Below, one piece after another: positions 60,801 through 64,000 of a DNA stretch of 64,000 bases (positions within the stretch are counted from its first letter, which is position 1; the number at the start of each line of letters is the position of its first letter). The notes under the pieces are model-generated. The model was not told where the DNA came from. It saw only the letters and a list, made by a program, of their open reading frames with translations, and did no database searches. Source of the stretch: Paroedura picta (taxonomy: Eukaryota > Chordata > Lepidosauria > Squamata > Gekkonidae). The stretch is taken from contig NC_135373.1 in NCBI RefSeq assembly GCF_049243985.1, positions 8,043,501-8,107,500 on the forward strand, in the 5' to 3' direction. The translations under genes were made by a program, and so were the position numbers.

Positions 60801-63438
60801 GACATCATACCACCCAATTGGGTTTCTCAAATATATACATCAATAAAATACATTTCTGGCTTGCAACCTGATTGCTATTTTTTGCTAGAACTCTTCCCTT
60901 GCCATCTCAAAATCCATGGCATTCAAATGAAGGGGTTCATTCGGTACTCTCCAAAGGCAGATATGGCACAGTCTGCCAAACAAAATACTCACGGGGCCAC
61001 CACTGCCTTGCCAACCATAGCCAGACCCTTGGCCAGCCTACAAAGTTAAAGAATATATATACACATCAGTCCCATGGGTTTCCTCAGGTATAAAAAGTCA
61101 AAAGTCAACATGGAGCAAGAAGAAAAGAAAAACTTTTTATACTCACTGGGACCCCATAGCCAGGACCACCCTACAAAAATAAACAAATACACTTGTTGCT
61201 TCCAGGAGTTGTTTCCCATAGCCCAGGTCATGTATTCAGTTCAAACAGCAATTGTTATAAACAAGACTCTCGTCTTTCTGAAACAATGGTGTTCCACCTT
61301 CCGTTCAAAGGATCAGGCTGCAGGCAATATGAAAGACCTCTGGCTAGGGCCCAGAGAGATGCTGTCAGTCAGATTAGACATAATAACCCGGATAGACCCA
61401 GCTGTCGGTCCCCACTATGAGACAGCATCAGGTTTTTAAGTTTCTGAATTTCCAGCTGCTTCTGTTGAAACTCTTTCTTTCTAAAGACTGATGCACAGTG
61501 AAATTCTGTGGGTTTCCCTGGGCCCCTTTCTTGGGAGCAAGCTTGGTGTAGTGGTTAAGAGTGATGGCCTCAAATCTAGAGAACCAGGTTCAATTCCCCA
61601 TGAAGCCCTGCTGGGTGAGCTCAGGCTGGCTAGAGCTTTTTGAGCTCTCTCACCCACAGGATTGGTGATTGTAAGGTGTGTTGAAACTACATTGAATGGT
61701 CCAAAAGCAGCATGCAAAAACCAGCTCTTCTTGCTGGGCCGGAAAGGGGGGTGTCCTGTAAATCTAAATATAATTAAATAAACAATATAAGGTTCTGCCT
61801 ACTTATTTTTATTGATTTTATGTGCAGTCCCTCTGCCTTGTTCGGGCTCAAGGTGGGTGACAGGATATCGGCAGGGCCAGTTGGTTGCTTTGTAAACAAT
61901 GGGTTGGATCTGGTGCGACATTTCTACTCATGCTAGAGCCCCTCGCACAGGCAGAAATGAAAGAAATAAACCACAGTAGCCAATTGTGTCAAACCCATTG
62001 TGTCTGGTGCAACTCATTCCTGGGCACTGTGATATATAGGGAGAGAAGCACCAGGTGTTGGATAAGATCTTGAGCAAAAAGAACTGTGCTAAGCCCATTT
62101 GTGTTTCTGCTCTGGTGGACCCAAGCGACTGCTCTCAAATCAAATGCTTGCCTGGTATCGAAGACAGAGTCCTCAACCTTTTGGAAGCTGCAGGCACCAC
62201 TGGAGTTTTGAGATGGGTTGCTGAAGAGCACTCTAAAATGGCTTCCATTTTAGAGCCAAATGCCAAATGGCTGCCTCAGGAGGTGGAGCCAAATGGCATA
62301 TTCATCTCCACATATCTCCTGGGAAGAAGGAAATCCTGAAGGGGGGATGAAATGACACACAGACTGACTAAGGAAGCCCGGTTGTTTACCACTCCCCTGG
62401 TAGAAGACTCCATTATTTGAATGAGGGAAGCCAAAAACAAATAAAAAACAAACACACCCTTGCCTTACAATCATCCTACCCACTTTCTGAAAAGTTCAGT
62501 AGGTGCTATGAGACATATTGGTATGTACCTTGGGTGAGTCCTGATCTAAAAGCATATATAGTACACAAAGACACATTGCATGTTTAATACTCACTTGGCC
62601 ACCGAAGCCATAGGTGCCCTACAGGAAACATAGCAAAAAACCTTGTTGAAACCGTTCGCTTATAGGTGCATGTTATAAATCGTCCTGAGCCTGCTTGTGA
62701 TGATAAGCAGCCTATAAAGTCATACTAATAATAACAAGCATGGAAATCGAGAGTGTCACTGGAGTTTTGTAGTGTTTTTTCCTTAATTCCTTATGAGCAA
62801 GGGCTGAATTTTCTTCTGCACCAGCTCGGGGTGCCAGTCCCCAGATGGAGCCTGCGATCTCCTGGAATTACAGGTCATCTCCAGGCAACAGAGATCAGAT
62901 TCCTTGAAGAAAATGGCTCTTTTGGAGGGTGGACTCCATAACATTATACTCCACTGAAGTCCCTCCCTGCCCCAAATCCTGCCCACCCCCAGCTCCACCC
63001 CCAAAGTCTCCAGGTATTTCCCTACCCAGAGCCGGCAACTCTAGGCCTGGCTAAATGGAAAAAAAGAGCCTCTTGTGGTGCAGAAATGCTGTCTGAAGCT
63101 GTCTGTCCATGAGGTTGGGAGTTCAATCCCAACCTCAACCTTCCATCCTTCCAAGGTCGGTAAAATGAGGACCCAGCTTGCTGGGGGGTAAACGATAATG
63201 ACTGGGGAAGGCTCTGGCAAACCACCCCGCATTGAGTCTGCCATGAAAACGCTAGAGGGCGTCACCCCAAGGGTCAGACATGACCCGGTGCTTGCACAGG
63301 GGATACCTTTACCTTTAAATGGAAAAAAGGCCTGGCTCAGCACAATTTCAAGAGTCAAGATTACATCACTGCTCCCCCACCCCATGTTGAGATACTCACC
63401 ACTTGTGGTTTCAAAGTTTCAAGAACCCTTGTCAAGAC
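21769..63438 (-). CDS. DMKN: Gene B: large secreted-type Gly/Tyr/Gln-rich protein from at least 37 tiny symmetric exons (dermokine-like candidate), 5' end outside window
   Basis: Thirty-seven internal exons plus a probable terminal exon are listed separately. Every internal exon is a multiple of three, starts after AG and ends before GT, so all junctions are phase 0 and exons can be gained, lost or skipped without frame loss. The visible part encodes about 740 residues: one helical leader exon, a domain of about 645 residues rich in Gly, Ser, Tyr, Gln and Asn, then a Gln/Glu/Pro/Ser-rich tail. The start codon and any signal peptide lie right of the window. Mammalian dermokine is a secreted epidermal protein with a Gly/Ser-rich centre and many small alternatively used exons, upstream of KRTDAP on the same strand; that architecture and order is why I propose DMKN. 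I saw no copy of the dermokine C-terminal F-N-F/N-W-D-A segment, so the symbol is tentative. Confidence 0.5.
22705..22890 (-). repeat. Unclassified repeat, inverted copy
   Basis: Its complement contains gaatccactttt, agtgctacaa, ggagtgttgcgg and acattgtgcataa in the same order as 24430-24570. Confidence 0.5.
23051..23337 (-). repeat. tRNA-derived SINE with BovB-like tail
   Basis: Complete copy of the 9088 family; the frame of 108 codons across it is SINE sequence. Confidence 0.75.
23400..24680 (+). repeat. Unclassified CpG-rich repeat with palindromic core
   Basis: Contains repeated gttgca/tgcaac and tagcg(c/a) motifs, a palindrome at 24009-24042 (CGTTGCAACGAAT and its complement) and a 3' part matching 22705-22890. 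The 286- and 231-codon opposite-strand frames here are not recognised proteins. Confidence 0.5.
24690..24905 (-). repeat. tRNA-derived SINE (9443 family)
   Basis: gagtctcaaagtggcttaca, caccctgtgagggaggtggg and caaggtcacccagctgg mark the complement of the family body. Confidence 0.6.
25879..26118 (+). repeat. (GAA)n-(GGA)n-(GAAGGA)n microsatellite, ~240 bp
   Basis: Pure GAA units pass into GGA and then GAAGGA units, directly next to the tail of a SINE copy on the minus strand (gagttggttctta). Poly-Glu/Poly-Arg frames across it are artefacts. Confidence 0.9.
26119..26525 (-). repeat. Two tandem tRNA-derived SINE copies (9443 family)
   Basis: A short copy with a (GAGGCT)n expansion is followed by a full copy from gaattggttctga to the tRNA-like head (gattagaagtccgtgctcc ... 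tacactacaagctg). Confidence 0.6.
27858..27887 (-). CDS. Gene B tail exon (30 nt)
   Basis: Encodes DPQATPAPQL; acceptor ttcttttag, donor gtgagta. Last internal exon I could find. Confidence 0.75.
27973..27982 (-). pseudogene. Remnant of a PSSPENQPQ-type exon
   Basis: A normal acceptor (ctttttag) is followed by CCTTTTTCAG and then gcagtatg, which aligns with its sisters only if the middle of the exon was deleted. Ten nucleotides and a GC donor would break the frame, so this is probably dead. Confidence 0.45.
28085..28165 (-). repeat. LINE 3' tail
   Basis: Complement reads cctgagccttcagggagggc then ggtatataaatataat, the common L2-type 3' end. Confidence 0.5.
28340..28800 (+). mobile_element. 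Penelope-like element fragment, GIY-YIG domain
   Basis: The 111-codon frame (28358-28693) has FKCGGCAACKN, then CNTKCVVCVLLCQC, LIYVGQ and RPVKISISEHKSKIRQ: the Cys cluster plus GIY-YIG layout typical of Penelope-like C-termini. It ends early and lacks the reverse transcriptase. Confidence 0.65.
28868..29155 (-). repeat. tRNA-derived SINE with BovB-like tail
   Basis: Complete copy of the 9088 family. Confidence 0.75.
29590..29690 (+). repeat. CR1 LINE 3' end
   Basis: gcagggagtggaactagatg, tcccttccaactctatgatt and ctatgattct mark a CR1 terminus. Confidence 0.65.
29781..29906. mobile_element. Palindromic hAT-type MITE
   Basis: Same family as 662-797; exact 8-bp duplication ctttagga on both sides. 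The right terminus is diverged. Confidence 0.75.
29910..30760. other. Gene B intron, nothing firmly recognised
   Basis: A patch at 30190-30330 (gaggagcccctgaaat, tcaccggaagtgacatcacc) looks like a repeat related to the partial one at 63918-64000. Confidence 0.35.
30770..30805 (-). CDS. Gene B tail exon (36 nt)
   Basis: Encodes FAQREPGGESQK; acceptor cttctttag, donor gtaagg. Confidence 0.8.
30904..30927 (-). CDS. Gene B tail exon (24 nt)
   Basis: Encodes PSSENQPQ, one codon shorter than its sisters. The donor gtcgta is weak, so use is less certain. Confidence 0.6.
31005..31040 (-). CDS. Gene B tail exon (36 nt)
   Basis: Encodes NTQVEPQRESQP; acceptor ttagatag, donor gtcagtat. The following intron is only 77 nt. 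Confidence 0.75.
31045..31700. repeat. Gene B intron with unclassified repeat
   Basis: A segment (gagccatttaaacctctgct) is tandemly echoed by gaaccatttaaacccctgct near 31490, followed by aaactggccaaaattcatca, similar in style to 32365-32490. No exon seen. Confidence 0.4.
31714..31740 (-). CDS. Gene B tail exon (27 nt)
   Basis: Encodes PSSPENQPQ; acceptor cttttag, donor gtagta. Confidence 0.75.
31800..32234 (+). mobile_element. Helitron-like element, non-autonomous (5' end uncertain)
   Basis: Ends gcgcccatttcattctgg, gttgcaatggg and then CTAG followed by T, a hairpin plus CTRR|T terminus as in Helitrons. The body has gggccaatcagg and its complement, as in 34441-34924. Confidence 0.45.
32297..32332 (-). 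pseudogene. Decayed 36-nt tail exon of gene B
   Basis: The sequence aligns with the 36-nt tail exons (IEPRRKSQQ is readable), but the acceptor AG is lost next to a G/C homopolymer and the donor position is shifted. It is probably not spliced in. Boundaries are approximate. Confidence 0.55.
32532..32567 (-). CDS. Gene B tail exon (36 nt)
   Basis: Encodes PSQREPERESQQ; acceptor tgcctttag, donor gtcagtat. Confidence 0.8.
32656..32682 (-). CDS. Gene B tail exon (27 nt)
   Basis: Encodes TSSAENQPQ; acceptor cttttag, donor gtaata. The 152-nt intron separating it from the exon at 32835 is mostly a GGAA/TTCC array. Confidence 0.7.
32724..32828 (+). repeat. (GGAA)n microsatellite, ~105 bp
   Basis: About 26 tetranucleotide units fill most of the 152-nt intron between exons 32656 and 32835; in gene sense it is TTCC. 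Confidence 0.95.
32835..32870 (-). CDS. Gene B tail exon (36 nt)
   Basis: Encodes PPQREPQNESQQ; acceptor ctctttag, donor gtcagtat. First of four intact 36-nt exons with the pattern xxQxEPxxESQx. Confidence 0.8.
33035..33190 (+). repeat. 5S-rRNA-derived SINE
   Basis: cttggaagctaagcaggg and tttggatgggggaccacc are 5S-like, followed by the gaggaaggcaatggccaacc body. Confidence 0.65.
33305..33485 (+). repeat. Unclassified repeat (gttgccagcctcc type)
   Basis: Starts gggttgccagcctccaggtt; same family as 12820, 62835 and 63630. Confidence 0.5.
33856..33954 (-). CDS. Gene B Gly-rich exon, last of the series, hybrid (99 nt)
   Basis: Thirty-three codons start GDQGNGSASGSSGYDGG and end GYNGEGYGGQ; donor gtgagta, acceptor tcaatag. 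An A-type head is joined to a C-type tail, giving the longest Gly-rich exon. Confidence 0.87.
34441..34924 (+). mobile_element. Helitron-like element, non-autonomous (484 bp)
   Basis: Begins A|TCTGAACAG and ends with a cccattgtat...atacaatggg hairpin, ttttacat, CTAG|T. GC-rich body with ggggccaatcggg and its near complement. No coding gene; the frames are shadows. Confidence 0.55.
35121..35184 (-). pseudogene. Decayed B-type exon of gene B (64 nt)
   Basis: This copy aligns with B-type exons and keeps a gtgagat donor, but it is 64 nt instead of 66. One base is missing next to the acceptor (ataag|CTGG instead of atag|GCTGG) and one in the GGCTCTGGGG stretch. Included from phase 0 it would shift the frame, so it is probably skipped, unless the assembly is wrong here. 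Confidence 0.7.
35185..36000 (+). repeat. Gene B intron module with L2 insert (copy 1)
   Basis: Order: tcatcaatcctggctgtttc block, then cataacctttca, then the L2 3' piece (gagatctgggctc ... ccactgggcaccc, ending gaataaataagaaataag), then cttgcttcatcatg block. The order is shared with 36988, 38262 and 41271/43623. Confidence 0.7.
36202..36285 (-). CDS. Gene B Gly-rich exon, A type (84 nt)
   Basis: Twenty-eight codons start GDQSYGNGSGSS and end FKDQAYGGQ; donor gtgagtt. Confidence 0.87.
36370..36720 (+). repeat. CR1 3' region in gene B intron
   Basis: gctagatagccatctgacag, tgcccagggaaacgctgatc and ggttggactagatgactctg; also at 40670-41010 and 47880-48000, at the same place relative to B exons. 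Confidence 0.7.
36922..36987 (-). CDS. Gene B Gly-rich exon, B type (66 nt)
   Basis: Twenty-two codons start AGQGYSGGSG and end GYNGQGSGGQ; donor gtgagtt, acceptor ttgtatag. Confidence 0.87.
36988..37440 (+). repeat. Gene B intron module with L2 insert (copy 2)
   Basis: Same order as 35185-36000 (gatgagctccctgaagagatc), but cut off after the ccttcagtaatggaacctgc block. Confidence 0.65.
37553..37621 (-). CDS. Gene B Gly-rich exon, A/C hybrid (69 nt)
   Basis: Twenty-three codons start GDQSYGSGSGG like an A exon and end GYDGEGYGGQ like a C exon. The acceptor-side intron matches A copies and the donor-side intron matches C copies, so it looks like an exon fused by unequal exchange. Confidence 0.87.
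37790..38070 (+). repeat. CR1 ORF2 C-terminal fragment in gene B intron
   Basis: Degraded translation echoes YLKGCHKENG and TNGLKLIQS, the CR1 C-terminus; paralogous piece at 40430-40690. Confidence 0.6.
38196..38261 (-). CDS. Gene B Gly-rich exon, B type (66 nt)
   Basis: Twenty-two codons start AGQGYGGNSG and end GYNGQGSGGQ; donor gtgagtt. Confidence 0.87.
38574..39063 (+). mobile_element. Solo LTR-like fossil (490 bp)
   Basis: Begins tgtcagg and ends cttgaca, is flanked by an exact 5-bp duplication (gcccc), and has an attaaa-type signal near its end. It sits inside the L2 part of one intron module and is absent from the sister modules, so it is younger than the duplications. No internal genes remain; the LTR family is not identified. 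Confidence 0.65.
39716..39787 (-). CDS. Gene B Gly-rich exon, C type (72 nt)
   Basis: Twenty-four codons start GGQGYGRGSGSG and end GYDGEGYEGQ; donor gtaagta. Confidence 0.87.
40137..40232 (-). CDS. Gene B Gly-rich exon, A type (96 nt)
   Basis: Thirty-two codons start GDQSYGSDSGSS and end VKDQAYGGQ. A GSGSDS insertion makes it the longest A-type exon; donor gtgagtt. Confidence 0.87.
40430..41010 (+). repeat. CR1 LINE 3' portion in gene B intron
   Basis: From CR1 ORF2 C-terminal codons through the 3' UTR to ctctataattctatgata. The most complete of the CR1 pieces carried in the modules. Confidence 0.7.
41205..41270 (-). CDS. Gene B Gly-rich exon, B type (66 nt)
   Basis: Twenty-two codons start AGQGYNGGSI and end GHNVQGSGGQ; donor gtgagtat. 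The BovB LINE lies in its upstream intron. Confidence 0.87.
41431..43612 (+). mobile_element. RTE/BovB LINE, 5'-truncated, open frame intact
   Basis: The frame is open from the edge: TRPGADCGSDHELLVAKF is the C-terminal end of the apurinic-type endonuclease (SDH motif), followed by a full reverse transcriptase with FIDYAKAFDCVEHNKLW near 42535, GVRQGCILSPCLFNLY near 42715 and RYADDTTLMAE near 42840, and a C-terminal WTIRKAERQRIEAFELWCWRR region. The stop is at 43610-43612, then a CAACAACAAA tail. The product would be a nuclease and polymerase for target-primed copying, but the missing 5' part (promoter, most of the endonuclease) makes this copy inert. An intact frame of about 725 codons and an 11-bp duplication, aaccctacaag, indicate a recent insertion into a gene B intron, sense opposite to gene B. 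Confidence 0.95.
43613..44020 (+). repeat. Gene B intron module with L2 insert (copy interrupted by BovB)
   Basis: Continues the 41271-41430 module after the LINE: ttcccatctagtagaatgagc, through cactgggcagacacc, to a gaataaaaaataag tail. Confidence 0.7.
44441..44512 (-). CDS. Gene B Gly-rich exon, C type (72 nt)
   Basis: Twenty-four codons start GGQGYGRDSSSG and end GYDGEGYRSQ; donor gtgagtat. It follows another C-type exon directly: the expected B and A exons between them are missing. Confidence 0.87.
45322..45393 (-). CDS. Gene B Gly-rich exon, C type (72 nt)
   Basis: Twenty-four codons start GGQGYGHGSGSG and end AYDGEGYSGQ; donor gtgagtat. Confidence 0.87.
45736..45819 (-). CDS. Gene B Gly-rich exon, A type (84 nt)
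   Basis: Twenty-eight codons start GDQSYGRGSESS and end FKDQAYGGQ; donor gtgagtt. A-type exons carry the KDQAYGGQ ending and few Gly-Tyr pairs. Confidence 0.87.
46272..46337 (-). CDS. Gene B Gly-rich exon, B type (66 nt)
   Basis: Twenty-two codons start VGQSYNGGSG and end GYNGQRSGGQ; donor gtgagtt. The upstream intron has no L2 insert (empty-site copy). Confidence 0.87.
46874..46984. mobile_element. Palindromic hAT-type MITE (rearranged)
   Basis: CAGGGGTAG start, TGCCCCTG end and an exact 8-bp duplication, gtctatgg. The right arm is replaced by a short repeat of accacaggttgactg. Confidence 0.75.
47074..47145 (-). CDS. Gene B Gly-rich exon, C type (72 nt)
   Basis: Twenty-four codons start GNQGYRPGSGSG and end YDGEGYGGQ; donor gtaagtat. 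Confidence 0.87.
47757..47822 (-). CDS. Gene B Gly-rich exon, B type (66 nt)
   Basis: Twenty-two codons start ASQGYGGGSV and end YNSQGSWGQ. The donor gtacatt is weaker than the usual gtgagt, so this exon may be used inefficiently. Confidence 0.75.
47880..48000 (+). repeat. CR1 3' end in gene B intron
   Basis: gggggcatcatctgggcatg and gatcccttctgactgtat, third module copy of the CR1 terminus. Confidence 0.6.
48199..48264 (-). CDS. Gene B Gly-rich exon, B type (66 nt)
   Basis: Twenty-two codons start AGQGYSGGSG and end GYKGQGSGVQ; donor gtgagtt. Its upstream intron lacks the L2 insert found in later modules. Confidence 0.87.
48766..48798 (+). repeat. (GAT)n microsatellite and adjacent LINE tail
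   Basis: Eleven-odd GAT units border gatttatttctcgacacttc, a LINE 3' tail in reverse. A poly-Asp frame here is an artefact. Confidence 0.8.
49260..49331 (-). CDS. Gene B Gly-rich exon, C type (72 nt)
   Basis: Twenty-four codons start GNQGYGRGSSSG and end GYDGEGYGGQ; donor gtgagta, acceptor ctatag. Confidence 0.87.
49607..49678 (-). CDS. Gene B Gly-rich exon, C type (72 nt)
   Basis: Twenty-four codons start GGQGYGRGSGSG and end GYNGQAYGGQ; donor gtgagta. Intermediate between C type and older exons. Confidence 0.87.
49968..50342 (-). mobile_element. SPIN-type hAT element, degraded second copy
   Basis: Left end ggttctcctaatgccgcaac, right end ccaggttgagaaccactg; flanks ctctagga/ctctatga. Its interior matches the 6832 element (atggttcatgattgt, tttctcagttcagttctgc). 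Confidence 0.75.
50441..50723 (-). mobile_element. Helitron-like element, short (283 bp)
   Basis: In minus orientation: 5' TCTTAACACTGCCCGTGGCG and 3' end CTAG next to T, with AT insertion context. An internal hairpin is formed by aggcgcaaagcgcct and ggccaatcgg-type arms. End sequence matches 54880-56506. Confidence 0.5.
51105..51194 (-). CDS. Gene B Gly-rich exon (90 nt)
   Basis: Thirty codons start GGKGNAGASGYNSG and end GYNVQGSRVQ; donor gtgagta, acceptor tttacag. Confidence 0.85.
51660..51850 (+). repeat. tRNA-like SINE of another family
   Basis: ggtggctcagtggtcgagctc (A box), then cagagaccccggagagccag, tcagagcagacaatactga and agcagcttcatgtgg, a recognisable amniote SINE layout. Confidence 0.5.
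52084..52167 (-). CDS. Gene B Gly-rich exon (84 nt)
   Basis: Twenty-eight codons start GGQGYGSISGYNGG and end GYHGPGSGGQ; donor gtgagta, acceptor ttgtacag. Confidence 0.85.
52361..52633 (-). repeat. tRNA-derived SINE with BovB-like tail
   Basis: Complete copy of the 9088 family with target duplication atacagtacaaaa. Confidence 0.75.
53155..53570 (-). repeat. hAT MITE fragment, (GAA)n(GGA)n array and SINE
   Basis: A 55-bp MITE piece (tccagatgcccatggactac) is followed by 53219-53321 GAA then GGA units, then a 9443-family SINE copy on the minus strand. The 142-codon poly-Glu frame is not a gene. Confidence 0.8.
53639..53701 (-). CDS. Gene B Gly-rich exon (63 nt)
   Basis: Twenty-one codons start AGQGPNGFASR and end GYDRQGGQ; donor gtgagta, acceptor tgcag. 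More basic and less repetitive than its neighbours. Confidence 0.8.
54466..54601. mobile_element. Palindromic hAT-type MITE, intact
   Basis: Nearly perfect palindrome, CAGGGGTAG to CTACCCCTG, with an exact 8-bp duplication ccatagac. Youngest-looking copy of the family here. Confidence 0.85.
54880..56506 (-). mobile_element. Helitron-like element with long palindromes (1.6 kb)
   Basis: On the minus strand it starts TCTGTACACCGCCCGTGGCG (A before it) and ends with a cccattgtatt...tacaatgggc hairpin, tatatat, CTAG|T. The interior is very CpG-rich and contains two 81-bp perfect or near-perfect hairpins (55878-55958 and 56107-56187) within a duplicated block. Frames up to 235 codons have proline/arginine-rich translations without a domain; no Rep/helicase is visible. 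Confidence 0.55.
56540..56700 (+). repeat. Possible Penelope-like 3' sequence
   Basis: Contains gctgtaggcgaaacgcgtgg, a motif often seen near the ends of vertebrate Penelope-like repeats. Assignment tentative. Confidence 0.35.
57034..57123 (-). CDS. Gene B Gly-rich exon (90 nt)
   Basis: Thirty codons start DSRGDGGSSSYNG and end SYNGPGYGGQ. With the exon at 57252 it forms a recent tandem duplicate, sharing the DSRGDGG head and flanking intron. Confidence 0.85.
57252..57323 (-). CDS. Gene B Gly-rich exon (72 nt)
   Basis: Twenty-four codons start DSRGDGGVSG and end GYNGPGYGGQ. The intron to the exon at 57442 is only 118 nt and nearly repeats the next intron. Confidence 0.85.
57442..57531 (-). 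CDS. Gene B Gly-rich exon (90 nt)
   Basis: Thirty codons start GGQGYGGGSGYNG and end GYNGPGYGGQ; donor gtgagga, acceptor ttatag. First of three closely spaced exons ending in GPGYGGQ. Confidence 0.85.
57885..58115 (-). repeat. tRNA-derived SINE (9443 family)
   Basis: gaagaagagttggttcatata tail, ccctgtgagggaggtggggc body and tRNA-like head with accactacaccaagctgg. Confidence 0.65.
58230..58286 (-). CDS. Gene B Gly-rich exon (57 nt)
   Basis: Encodes AGQGYGGPSGYGSQRYNGQ (19 residues); acceptor ttcaatag, donor gtgagtg. Starts with the AGQGYGG head of B-type exons. Confidence 0.85.
58555..58680 (+). repeat. LINE 3' tail
   Basis: ttgttgtaagccgccttgaat then gggtataaataaataaaata, an L2-type terminus. 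Confidence 0.5.
58855..58912. repeat. hAT MITE fragment
   Basis: ctccagatgtccatggacta and caattcccataagccc; one arm of the 662-797 family only. Confidence 0.6.
59161..59440 (-). repeat. tRNA-derived SINE with BovB-like tail
   Basis: Complete copy of the 9088 family; tatccata occurs on both sides. Confidence 0.75.
59515..59770. repeat. Unclassified repeat with inverted ends
   Basis: The start (gaaggctttcacggccaggg ... gtctggtaattttag) is partly complementary to the end (aaaattaccagaccacgcag). Confidence 0.45.
59983..60021 (-). CDS. Gene B Gly-rich exon (39 nt)
   Basis: Encodes AGQGYGWQGNGGP; donor gtgagta, acceptor ctacag. Sister of the exon at 60993. Confidence 0.8.
60060..60980. other. 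Gene B intron, nothing recognised
   Basis: Mostly unique-looking sequence; frames of 62-79 codons here have no support. Confidence 0.35.
60993..61037 (-). CDS. Gene B Gly-rich exon (45 nt)
   Basis: Encodes AGQGSGYGWQGSGGP; donor gtgagta. Duplicate of the exon at 59983, with an inserted GSGYG segment and the shared GYGWQG core. Confidence 0.8.
61147..61170 (-). CDS. Gene B Gly-rich exon (24 nt)
   Basis: Encodes GGPGYGVP; acceptor ttttgtag, donor gtgagta. Confidence 0.75.
61545..61740 (+). repeat. tRNA-derived SINE (9443 family)
   Basis: Head ttggtgtagtggttaagagtg with B box ggttcaattcccc, tail aaccagctcttctt. Confidence 0.65.
61795..61865 (-). repeat. LINE 3' tail
   Basis: ttattgattttatgtgcagt and tgttcgggctcaaggtgggt, L2-like terminus in reverse. 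Confidence 0.35.
62595..62618 (-). CDS. Gene B Gly-rich exon (24 nt)
   Basis: Encodes GTYGFGGQ; acceptor tcctgtag, donor gtgagta. First member of the Gly-rich series. Confidence 0.75.
62835..63045 (+). repeat. Unclassified repeat (gttgccagcctcc family)
   Basis: gaaaatggctcttttggagg, ccactgaagtccctccctgc and tccaggtatttccctaccc are family landmarks. Confidence 0.55.
63066..63316 (+). repeat. tRNA-derived SINE with BovB-like tail
   Basis: Plus-strand copy with a shortened head; target duplication aaatggaaaaaa. Confidence 0.7.
63400..63438 (-). CDS. Gene B leader exon (39 nt)
   Basis: The exon encodes VLTRVLETLKPQV, with donor gtgagta and an acceptor ending tag. It is not Gly-rich and looks amphipathic, so it marks the end of an N-terminal helical region whose earlier exons lie outside the window. 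Confidence 0.7.
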
Positions 63439-63629
63439 CTAAAATGGCAAAAGCAGGAGTGATTTCTGGTTGCATTTCATCATAATGGACTGTATAGCTA
63501 TGGTTCAGGTGCATCCCTTATTTCTTTATGGAAGAGATTCTCCCTTCAGCCTTTCTGGGCATGAGCACCACCCAGTGAATTAACAAAGAGCCCAAATAGC
63601 TCAAATCAAAAGCAGACATCAATACAGTG

Positions 63630-63800
63630 TCAGTAGGGTTGCCAGCCTCCAGTTGGATCCTGGAGATCTTCTGAAATTCCAATTTGCCTCCAGACTAGAG
63701 ATTTCAGTTCTTCCAGGAGAAAATGGCTGCCGTGAATGGTGGTGTAGGTGGCATTATAATTTGTTGAAATCCCGCCGTAGGCCGTCTCTCCCCAGACCCC
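63630..63800 (+). repeat. Unclassified repeat (gttgccagcctcc family)
   Basis: Starts gggttgccagcctccagttg and has ggagaaaatggctgccgtg. A hAT-like terminus (tttctcaacttttttacc) begins at about 63920 and runs out of the window. Confidence 0.5.
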
Positions 63801-64000
63801 TCCTTATTGATAGCCATGGATTTAAAAGAATTTAACAGTTTGTGAATGAACCAAAGTCACCCAGGAAATTTACAAGGCAGAATGGGAATTCGAATCTGGA
63901 TTTCTCAAACCCTAGTACAGCCTTTCTCAACTTTTTTACCATTGAGAAACCCCTGAAATAGTCTTCAGGCTTCAAGAAATTCCAGAAGTGGTGTAGTCAT

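Overview
The window is animal, most probably squamate reptile (lizard or snake), DNA. The repeats point there: an RTE/BovB LINE with an intact reading frame, tRNA-derived SINEs with a BovB-like tail, 5S-rRNA-derived SINEs, CR1 and L2 LINE fragments, SPIN-type and other hAT elements, Penelope-like fragments and many microsatellites. There are no bacterial-type operons. Apart from the LINE frame, almost every long open frame is repeat or low-complexity sequence. The host genes are made of very short exons that ORF calling does not reveal. I found them by eye from paired splice signals on the minus strand.

Gene A (minus strand, about 10.28 kb down past the left edge) has a TATA box, a signal-peptide exon (MKLQALSAILLALLV...) and at least seven microexons of 15-30 nt. 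Each is a whole number of codons and flanked by AG and GT. Joined in order, they give a secreted protein whose middle part has a regular 3-4 hydrophobic (heptad) spacing across five exon junctions. Its last exons lie outside the window.

Gene B (minus strand, from beyond the right edge down to about 22 kb) has at least 37 short symmetric (phase 0-0) exons, plus a probable terminal exon at 21.97 kb. From 63.4 to 33.9 kb there is one leader exon, then 28 intact exons encoding Gly/Ser/Tyr/Gln-rich peptides that mostly end in GGQ or GQ and contain S-G-Y-N/D-G, plus one decayed copy. From 32.9 to 27.9 kb it changes to alternating 36-nt (xxQxEPxxESQx) and 24-27-nt (PSSxENQPQ) exons. Much of the array grew by tandem duplication of a 2-4 kb module carrying three exon types (B, A, C) together with CR1 and L2 debris in the introns. 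Hybrid exons, a missing module segment and a decayed exon show repeated unequal exchange.

Two same-strand genes, a small secreted one downstream of a large secreted Gly-rich one with many tiny exons, match the mammalian KRTDAP-DMKN-(SBSN) order of epidermal secreted proteins. I propose gene B as a dermokine-like gene and gene A as a KRTDAP-position gene. This rests on architecture and order, not on a database match.

Between the genes (10.3-21.7 kb) and in the introns I see repeats: SPIN at 6.8 and 50.0 kb, BovB at 41.4-43.6 kb, four Helitron-like elements ending CTAG|T, palindromic hAT MITEs with 8-bp target duplications, a solo LTR-like fossil at 38.6 kb, and long GAA/GGA and GGAA arrays.
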